NCBI GenBank assembly: GCA_001820485.1
Contig: MHPU01000042.1
Span: 25,247 to 46,976, forward strand
Direction of reading: 5' to 3'
Length of the DNA: 21,730 nucleotides
From: Candidatus Staskawiczbacteria bacterium RIFOXYD1_FULL_32_13
GTDB lineage: Bacteria > Patescibacteriota > Minisyncoccia > Minisyncoccales > Staskawiczbacteraceae
Of the stretch, positions 1 to 3,479 are shown in pieces. The notes beneath the pieces are model-generated. The model made no database searches, was not told the origin of the DNA, and worked only from the letters and a program-made list of their open reading frames with translations. The position numbers and the translations under genes were made by a program. Numbering within the stretch: the stretch's first letter is position 1; the number at the start of each line of letters is the position of its first letter.

Positions 1-184
1 AGGGATCAGGAATGCGCTGATAAGAGCAATTCCGTGCCACAGGGAAACTCCCCGCCTCGCCAAGCCACACCTCGCGGAGCCCATTATCAGCTTCGCTGAA
101 AAATATCTCCACCATTGTTGTTTTGCCGGCAAACCTCTTGTAATATCTGCCGGGCTCAGTGGGACCCATATGCCAATTCGACAC
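1..184 (-). CDS. Partial small hypothetical protein (cassette-like gene, 3' end outside the window)
   Basis: I read this frame by eye on the minus strand. It starts with GTG at 182-184, seven bases after a clear Shine-Dalgarno site (TAGGAG), and runs open for 61 codons to the window edge. An in-frame ATG lies five codons later. The N-terminus reads MSNWHMGPTEPGRYYKRFAG, a 'W..P.EPG.YY' pattern common in small uncharacterised proteins of phages and mobile DNA; no function can be assigned. A good minus-strand promoter lies at 234-262. The gene is richer in G+C than the surrounding intergenic DNA and has a Shine-Dalgarno site, which the housekeeping genes of this window lack. It shares both traits with the genes at 738-983, 2705-3139 and 9548-9850. 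Confidence 0.6.
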   Translation of the reverse strand, partial: MSNWHMGPTEPGRYYKRFAGKTTMVEIFFSEADNGLREVWLGEAGSFPVARNCSYQRIPDP

Positions 185-233
185 GATAAATCTCCTACGA
201 AGCAATAAAGAAACGTCTTAGACACGATAAGAA

Positions 234-262
234 ATAATACAAAATTTATCAATAAAAGTCAA
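234..262 (-). promoter_or_regulatory. Sigma-70-type promoter for the partial gene at 1-184
   Basis: Read on the minus strand, TTGACT (257-262) and TATTAT (234-239) are separated by 17 bases. The GTG start and its TAGGAG site follow about 50 bases downstream. Confidence 0.6.
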
Positions 263-274
263 TATTATTATAAA
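246..274 (+). promoter_or_regulatory. Possible original nrdB promoter
   Basis: TTATCA (246-251) and TATAAA (269-274) are 17 bases apart and lie just before the ATG of the truncated nrdB copy at 288. It overlaps the divergent promoter of the partial gene. In AT-rich DNA such matches are weak evidence. Confidence 0.3.
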
Positions 275-287
275 TAAATAAAAAATT

Positions 288-328
288 ATGATTTTAGGAA
301 AAGCATCACCAGAGGATGTAAATTTACA
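288..328 (+). pseudogene. Duplicated 5' end of nrdB (first 13-14 codons)
   Basis: These 41 bases match the start of the intact nrdB (1217-1257) at 39 of 41 positions and encode the same residues, MILGKASPEDVNL. The two differences (ATT/ATA and TTA/CTA) are synonymous. The match stops at codon 14, exactly where the A-run opposite the terminator U-tract of the minus-strand RNA B1 begins. The frame continues through RNA B1 in antisense and stops near 404, so it is not a functional gene. It looks like the remnant of an earlier nrdB copy, or of the native start that was separated from the gene by insertion of the 330-1216 material. Confidence 0.75.
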
Positions 329-330
329 AC

Positions 331-357
331 AAAAAATCCGTTCATTTAAAACAGATT
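331..357 (-). terminator. Rho-independent terminator of RNA B1
   Basis: On the minus strand AATCTGTT (357-350) pairs with AACGGATT (342-335) with one G-U pair, and a run of six T follows. The T-run abuts the truncated nrdB fragment. Confidence 0.65.
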
Positions 358-464
358 CTTTGCGCGGAGGTCGGTGGAGTCGGACCACATTCTATTATTC
401 ATAGAACCAATCGCTTATCAGACGACGATCAAAACCGTTTGATTTCAACCTCCCATACCTCCGC
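331..464 (-). ncRNA. Structured small RNA B1 (cloverleaf-like), unknown family
   Basis: On the minus strand the RNA is predicted to start at 464, the seventh base after a TATAAT box. A 7-bp closing stem pairs GCGGAGG (464-458) with CCTCCGC (370-364). Inside, in order: a 14-nt linker containing GGGAGG; hairpin H1 (443-428, 6 bp, 4-nt loop); H2 (4 bp including a G-U pair, 9-nt loop TCTGATAAG) within 427-408; H3 (406-390, 6 bp, 5-nt loop); H4 (388-374, 4 bp, 7-nt loop TCCGACT). A Rho-independent terminator follows (357-331). RNA B2 at 2344 has the same arms with mostly different bases, so the fold is supported by covariation. The first 15 nt of RNA A1 are complementary to the H2 arm (427-413). 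It is not a tRNA: the arm lengths and linkers do not fit. Function unknown. Confidence 0.75.
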
Positions 465-470
465 AAGATA

Positions 471-499
471 ATTATAACACAAAAAAATAACACCTCCAA
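471..499 (-). promoter_or_regulatory. Promoter of RNA B1
   Basis: On the minus strand TTGGAG (499-494) and TATAAT (476-471) are 17 bases apart. The seventh base after the -10 box is 464, the first base of the closing stem of RNA B1. The -35 box lies inside the terminator hairpin of RNA A1, so the two RNA genes overlap in their control signals. Confidence 0.6.
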
Positions 500-516
500 A
501 ATTGAAGATGTTATTT
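481..516 (-). terminator. Rho-independent terminator of RNA A1
   Basis: On the minus strand AAATAACA (516-509) pairs with TGTTATTT (492-485). The stem continues inward with two G-U pairs and ends in a run of seven T. Confidence 0.75.
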
Positions 517-556
517 CTCGGTTCTATACCATAGAATATGGCATCGCCTGATAAGC
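481..556 (-). ncRNA. Small RNA A1, predicted antisense partner of RNA B1
   Basis: On the minus strand the promoter at 563-590 places the start at G556. The RNA begins GCTTATCAGGCGATG (556-542), which can form 15 continuous pairs, two of them G-U, with the H2 arm of RNA B1 (427-413). A small hairpin follows (CCATA-TTC-TATGG), then a stretch resembling the complement of the B1 H3 arm, then a strong terminator at 516-481. No start codon with a ribosome site is seen, so I call it noncoding. RNA A2 at 2236 has the same promoter spacing, start register and terminator layout. Confidence 0.7.
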
Positions 557-562
557 ATCTTT

Positions 563-590
563 ATTATAGCAAATCACAGCCCCTTGTCAA
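563..590 (-). promoter_or_regulatory. Strong promoter of RNA A1
   Basis: On the minus strand both boxes match consensus: TTGACA (590-585) and TATAAT (568-563), 16 bases apart. The stretch around the -10 box, TGATTTGCTATAAT, is identical to that of the RNA A2 promoter. Confidence 0.8.
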
Positions 591-664
591 GTCCCGGCAT
601 ATTAAGCTGACCTGCGACTCCTGCCAATAAAATGAATTGAAATTTACAATTTAAAATTTGAAAT

Positions 665-718
665 AAAAAAAACGCCCCGCACCAACCACATACAACAATA
701 ATGTTGCAAGGTCGGCGC
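665..718 (-). terminator. Terminator of the 738-983 gene
   Basis: Read on the minus strand, GCGCCGACC (718-710) pairs with GGTTGGTGC (687-679) with two G-U pairs. A second small hairpin sits in the loop, and the structure ends in a run of eight T. Confidence 0.65.
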
Positions 719-737
719 GAAGCCTAAACAAACTCCA

Positions 738-983
738 TCAAAATTCTCCGAGCTCTAGGACCGACCATGATTTGATCGTTTCTTTCGGAAGTTGAGAACA
801 TTCACGAATACGATCCATCCAGTCTTTTAGCTCTCCGAATTCGACATCGGCTTGATTAACAATGCAGCCGATTTCCAACCGACGTCTAAGGGTCATATCA
901 GTACTATTCACCAACCATTGGCGAATTTCTGAATCAGAAACTAAACCCCCATCTAGAGCCCGACGAATTTTCTCTATGCCCAT
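738..983 (-). CDS. Small hypothetical protein, 81 aa (cassette-like gene)
   Basis: The start chosen is ATG at 981-983, preceded at normal spacing by AAGGAT; a longer frame upstream runs through a palindromic repeat and is not credible. The protein is mixed-charge and probably helical, with segments RRRLEIG and ELKDWMDRIREC; there is no signal peptide or membrane segment. I do not recognise a family. It has its own promoter (1026-1055) and terminator (665-718), so it is a monocistronic unit. Base composition is richer in G+C than nrdB next door, and the clear Shine-Dalgarno site also sets it apart. These traits are shared with three other small genes in the window and suggest acquisition by transfer or a separate expression class; that is inference. 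Confidence 0.7.
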   Translation of the reverse strand: MGIEKIRRALDGGLVSDSEIRQWLVNSTDMTLRRRLEIGCIVNQADVEFGELKDWMDRIRECSQLPKETIKSWSVLELGEF

Positions 984-1025
984 GATATTATCCTTATGCT
1001 TATGTGAAAAAACCCAGTAATATTT

Positions 1026-1055
1026 TATATAACATATTAAATAACATCTTGTCAA
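1026..1055 (-). promoter_or_regulatory. Promoter of the 738-983 gene
   Basis: On the minus strand TTGACA (1055-1050) and TATATA (1031-1026) are 18 bases apart, or 17 if TTATAT is taken. The ATG lies about 43 bases downstream of the -10 box. Confidence 0.65.
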
Positions 1056-1082
1056 TAGATTTATGCAAAATGTCCCCTTCTT

Positions 1083-1179
1083 GTCATTGCGAGGAGGCTC
1101 GCAAGCCGACGAAGCAATCCAGAGTGAGAGCACAAACTCTAGATTGCCACGCTCGCCCTCTGGGCTCGCTCGCAATGAC
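1083..1179. repeat. Palindromic interspersed repeat, copy 1 (GTCATTGCGAG family)
   Basis: The element begins GTCATTGCGAG and ends CTCGCAATGAC, with inner GCAATC/GATTGC arms. Copies occur inside tsaD (8684-8792) and between pilin genes in the opposite orientation (15193-15290). It separates the 738-983 gene from nrdB. Confidence 0.85.
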
Positions 1180-1216
1180 AATTACATAAATTCTATTTTC
1201 TAGATTCTTAAAAAAA

Positions 1217-2218
1217 ATGATACTAGGAAAAGCATCACCAGAGGATGTAAATTTACATCCAATTAAATATCAATGGGCTTATGATTTATATCAACAAGCT
1301 GTAAGAAACACTTGGTTTCCACATGAAATTGCTTTAAAAGAAGATTTGGAAGATTTTACCAAAATGACAGAAGATGAAAGGCATTCTGTAAAATTCTTAA
1401 TGGCATTTTTTAATCCTGCCGAACTAATTGTAAACCGTTCCATTGCCTTGGGAATTTATCCATATTTAAAAAGTCCAGAAGCTCATTTATATTTAGCCAA
1501 ACAAATGTGGGAAGAAGCCAACCACTGCGTAGCTTTTGAATATGTTTTGGAAACCTTTCCTTTTGATAAAGAAAAAATTTACAATGTACACTTAGATACA
1601 CCTTCAATGCAAGCTAAAGAAGATTTTATAATGAAATATTTAAAAAGAATGACTGAAATAACTTTGGATGTACAAACTACAGATGGTAAAAAAGATTTTA
1701 TTCGTAATCTTGTAGCTACTAATATTGTTATGGAAGGAGTGTGGTTTTATTCTGGATTTATGGTAGCTTTATCTTTTCGCCAGCGCAATCAACTAAGAAA
1801 CTTTGGCTCTATGATTGACTGGGTTTTAAGGGACGAAAGTTTGCATTTAAAATTTGGCATAAATTTAATTCAAACAGTTTTAGAAGAAAATCCTGATTTA
1901 CTTACAGAAGATTTTGCAAAAGAAATAAGGCAAATTGTAATTGATGGAGTAAATGCTGAAACAGCATATAACAAAGATTTATTTCCTCGCGGAATTTTGG
2001 GGCTTAATGCAGATTATGTAAACCAATATGTGCAATATGTGGCTGACCGCAGACTTGAGGAGCTTGGACTGCCAACTTATTACAATGTTACAAATCCTGC
2101 CAAATGGATGGCTTCTGCTACAGATGTTTTAGAACTAGTAAACTTTTTTGAACAACAAAATACCAAATACGAAGTGGACTCTGGCTCAAAACCCTCTACT
2201 CTTGACAAGCATTTATGA
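1217..2218 (+). CDS. nrdB: Class I ribonucleoside-diphosphate reductase, beta subunit (R2)
   Basis: This subunit holds the metal cofactor that starts radical chemistry in the partner alpha subunit, reducing ribonucleotides to deoxyribonucleotides in the cytoplasm. At 333 aa it has normal R2 length. Candidate metal ligands are E69 (in NPAEL), E100 and H103 (WEEANH), E173 (VMEG), and E207 and H210 (DESLH). The position four residues after H103, where standard class Ia enzymes carry the radical tyrosine, is F107. Together with Glu rather than Asp at the first ligand, this points to a class Ic-like (Mn/Fe) or other tyrosyl-radical-free R2. No alpha subunit is in the window. The ATG at 1217 has no Shine-Dalgarno site. 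The start is duplicated at 288-328, and the last codons overlap the promoter of RNA A2. Confidence 0.93.
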   Translation: MILGKASPEDVNLHPIKYQWAYDLYQQAVRNTWFPHEIALKEDLEDFTKMTEDERHSVKFLMAFFNPAELIVNRSIALGIYPYLKSPEAHLYLAKQMWEEANHCVAFEYVLETFPFDKEKIYNVHLDTPSMQAKEDFIMKYLKRMTEITLDVQTTDGKKDFIRNLVATNIVMEGVWFYSGFMVALSFRQRNQLRNFGSMIDWVLRDESLHLKFGINLIQTVLEENPDLLTEDFAKEIRQIVIDGVNAETAYNKDLFPRGILGLNADYVNQYVQYVADRRLEELGLPTYYNVTNPAKWMASATDVLELVNFFEQQNTKYEVDSGSKPSTLDKHL

Positions 2219-2229
2219 TTTGCTATAAT
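2202..2229 (+). promoter_or_regulatory. Strong promoter of RNA A2, overlapping the nrdB stop
   Basis: TTGACA (2202-2207) and TATAAT (2224-2229) are perfect consensus boxes 16 bases apart. The -35 box encodes the LDK of the nrdB C-terminus and the stop codon at 2216-2218 lies in the spacer. The seventh base after the -10 box is G2236, giving the same start register as RNA A1. Confidence 0.8.
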
Positions 2230-2235
2230 GAAAAT

Positions 2236-2317
2236 GGGTATCAAGCAGTGAGACTTCAATCGGTGGAGTCGAACCACATTCTAAAACATCACCTTCAACT
2301 GAGGGTGTTGTTTTTTT
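2236..2317 (+). ncRNA. Small RNA A2, predicted antisense partner of RNA B2
   Basis: The predicted RNA starts GGGTATCAAGCAGTG (2236-2250). It is complementary at 14 of 15 positions to the H2 arm of RNA B2 (2381-2395). A hairpin follows (GTGG-7 nt-CCAC, within 2263-2277), then a terminator. The segment 2260-2283 is identical at 23 of 24 positions to plus-strand 371-394, which is the antisense of the H4 arm of RNA B1. So A2 could also pair with B1 in trans, or the two loci exchanged sequence. No coding capacity is evident. Confidence 0.7.
2285..2317 (+). terminator. Rho-independent terminator of RNA A2
   Basis: CACCTTCA (2290-2297) pairs with TGAGGGTG (2300-2307). AACA/TGTT extends the stem beyond one mismatch, and seven T follow (2311-2317). 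It may also serve nrdB. Confidence 0.75.
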
Positions 2318-2337
2318 ATATAATAAAATGTTAAAAT
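2308..2337 (+). promoter_or_regulatory. Promoter of RNA B2
   Basis: TTGTTT (2308-2313) and TAAAAT (2332-2337) are 18 bases apart. The seventh base after the -10 box is G2344, the first base of the closing stem of RNA B2, the same register as RNA B1. The -35 box overlaps the RNA A2 terminator. Confidence 0.5.
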
Positions 2338-2343
2338 ATAATT

Positions 2344-2478
2344 GCGGAGGTATTGGAGGATATTGCCACACGGTTGTGGCCACAGCTTGATACCCTGTTG
2401 ATTCGATCTACATCGAATGGAGTCCAACTTTCCTGTCCTCCGCGTTAAGAAATCTATCAAAATTATGATAGATTTTTT
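2344..2478 (+). ncRNA. Structured small RNA B2 (cloverleaf-like), unknown family
   Basis: Homologous to RNA B1. The 7-bp closing stem pairs GCGGAGG (2344-2350) with CCTCCGC (2437-2443). Then come a 14-nt linker with GGAGG (2351-2364), H1 (2365-2380, 6 bp, loop CGGT), H2 (2382-2398, 4 bp, 9-nt loop CTTGATACC), H3 (2401-2418, 7 bp, loop CTAC), H4 (2419-2433, 4 bp, 7-nt loop TCCAACT) and three bases before the closing strand. The body is 100 nt against 101 nt in B1. Most stem bases in H1, H3 and H4 differ from B1 yet still pair. The terminator is at 2450-2478. It is tRNA-like in outline, but has no proper D arm, a 9-nt second loop and no usable anticodon arm. Function unknown. Confidence 0.75.
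2450..2478 (+). terminator. Rho-independent terminator of RNA B2
   Basis: AAATCTATCA (2450-2459) pairs perfectly with TGATAGATTT (2466-2475), followed by more T. Confidence 0.75.
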
Positions 2479-2528
2479 AATTGCCTTTTAAATTATTTTT
2501 AAAATTACTCTTAAAAAATTAAAACTCT

Positions 2529-2566
2529 ATACGCCATTAGAAAGCGACCGCTTTTTATTGGCGTAT
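2529..2566. other. Nested hairpin of unknown role
   Basis: ATACGCCA (2529-2536) pairs perfectly with TGGCGTAT (2559-2566), and AAAGC/GCTTT pair inside. There is no T-run, so it is not an ordinary terminator. It lies in the gap between RNA B2 and the next gene, where I see nothing else. Confidence 0.4.
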
Positions 2567-2605
2567 TCATAAAATGTAAAAAAACAAAAAAGTATGTCCC
2601 GAAAC

Positions 2606-2637
2606 TTGACATTTTAAATTTATTTTGGCAATATAAT
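2606..2637 (+). promoter_or_regulatory. Possible promoter of the 2705-3139 gene
   Basis: Perfect TTGACA (2606-2611) and TATAAT (2632-2637) boxes are present, but the 20-base spacer is too long for a strong promoter. The leader to the ATG holds a GTCGGC-TCA-GCCGAC hairpin (2679-2693) directly before the ribosome site. Confidence 0.4.
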
Positions 2638-2704
2638 GTCAGCTCCTAAAATACGACTTCACTCGTTTCCTTTCAGCAGTCGGCTCAGCCGACAGGAGAG
2701 AAAG

Positions 2705-3139
2705 ATGAAAGTATCATGGGTCCGCTGGGAACAGACGGAAGACCAAGACATTCACTGTTCAGAAGAAGCTCTGATCGAGGCTATAAATGCAGGCCTTGAC
2801 TCGAGCACGGCCAGGGAAAAATTCATTGCCCTGTGGAAATACTGGTGGAAAAAATTTCCCAAGGCGTGCGTTTTGGCGACGATGACCCAAAGCGTCTTTC
2901 GTAGCGACGGACAACAACTGAGGCTTTGGTTCGGCGATCCGGCGGAGTTTGGATCGCAACACGTCGATTCGTCCGGACACAACTTGATTGTGTCCTTACG
3001 CGACGAACCCGAAAAACTTCGCCACCTCGTAAAAGAAATACTGCCCGCCGACCAGTTCGAAGAAAGCGCAAGGGAACCGGACGACAAAGCCCGGTGCACC
3101 GTACCTGCGCAGATCATCGTCTGGAAACGCAAACAGTAG
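2705..3139 (+). CDS. Hypothetical protein, 144 aa (cassette-like gene)
   Basis: The start is ATG at 2705, preceded by AGGAG six to seven bases upstream; the open frame extends to 2636 but that stretch is leader with a hairpin. The protein is soluble-looking, with no signal or membrane segment. Recognisable features are a tryptophan-rich stretch (ALWKYWWKKFPKA, about residues 42-54) and a basic C-terminus (VWKRKQ). I do not recognise the family. It is a single-gene unit with its own terminator at 3157-3201. Its composition differs sharply from neighbours: bases 2941-3000 contain 32 G+C of 60, while 3541-3600 in recG contain 19 of 60. With the Shine-Dalgarno site this suggests recent acquisition (inference). 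Confidence 0.75.
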   Translation: MKVSWVRWEQTEDQDIHCSEEALIEAINAGLDSSTAREKFIALWKYWWKKFPKACVLATMTQSVFRSDGQQLRLWFGDPAEFGSQHVDSSGHNLIVSLRDEPEKLRHLVKEILPADQFEESAREPDDKARCTVPAQIIVWKRKQ

Positions 3140-3156
3140 AACGTTCCACCCCTAAC

Positions 3157-3201
3157 CCCTTCGCGCATTTGCTACGGCAGATCGCGAAGGGCTCTTTTTT
3201 T
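3157..3201 (+). terminator. Terminator of the 2705-3139 gene
   Basis: CCCTTCGCG (3157-3165) pairs perfectly with CGCGAAGGG (3183-3191), followed by CTC and seven T. Confidence 0.85.
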
Positions 3202-3222
3202 ATTTCAAACTTTACTTCGAAA

Positions 3223-3262
3223 TTACTCTAAATAGTGTGCGTAGGAACAATATTTAGAGTAA
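3223..3262. other. 12-bp inverted repeat with 16-base loop
   Basis: TTACTCTAAATA (3223-3234) and TATTTAGAGTAA (3251-3262) are perfect complements. The loop contains TGTGCGTA (3236-3243), also the half-site of the palindrome in the recG promoter at 3301-3316. It could be part of the same regulatory region. Confidence 0.4.
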
Positions 3263-3292
3263 ATTATCTGCAAATTTTTATTTCATTTTTTT

Positions 3293-3321
3293 CTGACAAA
3301 ATGTGCGTACGCACATATATT
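3293..3321 (+). promoter_or_regulatory. recG promoter with a palindromic operator-like site in the spacer
   Basis: CTGACA (3293-3298) and TATATT (3316-3321) are 17 bases apart. The spacer is almost filled by the perfect 16-bp palindrome ATGTGCGTACGCACAT (3301-3316). A protein bound there would block polymerase, so this is a plausible repressor site. The leader to the recG start is about 150 bases and includes a palindromic repeat. Confidence 0.5.
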
Positions 3322-3396
3322 CCAAAAAATCTATTCCACTATTTTTTATTTCTTTTAATTTATTAAATATTTTGGTAAGATTAAACTGTGTACGTT

Positions 3397-3468
3397 GTCA
3401 TCCCCGACTTGATCGGAGATCCAGAGTTAGGTTCACGTTCTCTGGATTCCCGCTTTCGCGGGAATGAC
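3397..3468. repeat. Palindromic interspersed repeat (GTCATTCCCGCG family)
   Basis: The element starts GTCATCCCCGA and ends CGCGGGAATGAC, with inner CCAGAG/CTCTGG arms. Shorter copies occur in tsaD (9316-9342) and between pilin genes (14473-14501). It ends 11 bases before the recG start codon. Confidence 0.8.
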
Positions 3469-3479
3469 ACAAAAAAACT

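Noticed and set aside
738..1181. 147-aa version of the 738-983 gene
   Set aside because: The extra N-terminal codons are encoded by the palindromic repeat and the promoter region; ATG 983 has a proper ribosome site.
330..1216. Group I or II intron splitting nrdB after codon 14
   Set aside because: The downstream gene has its own full 5' end including the duplicated codons, and the intervening DNA has no intron core and is transcribed mainly from the other strand.
2260..2283. T-arm-like sequence (minus strand GTGG-TTCGACT-CCAC) suggesting a tRNA or tmRNA end after nrdB
   Set aside because: No acceptor, anticodon or D arm surrounds it on that strand. It lies instead within RNA A2 on the plus strand, between a consensus promoter and a terminator.
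2344..2443. RNA B2 as a leucine-type tRNA because of the GCGGAGG/CCTCCGC ends
   Set aside because: The 14-nt linker, 4-nt loop in the first arm, 9-nt loop in the second and 3 extra bases before the last strand do not fit a tRNA, and B1 shares the same departures.
2344..2443. RNA B as a leader for a small peptide (GGAGG followed by possible start codons)
   Set aside because: The possible reading frames of B1 and B2 are short and not conserved, whereas the base pairing is.
2752..3231. Several open frames overlapping the 2705-3139 gene on both strands
   Set aside because: They arise from low stop-codon density in GC-richer DNA and lack ribosome sites; the 144-aa frame has the ribosome site and ends before the terminator.
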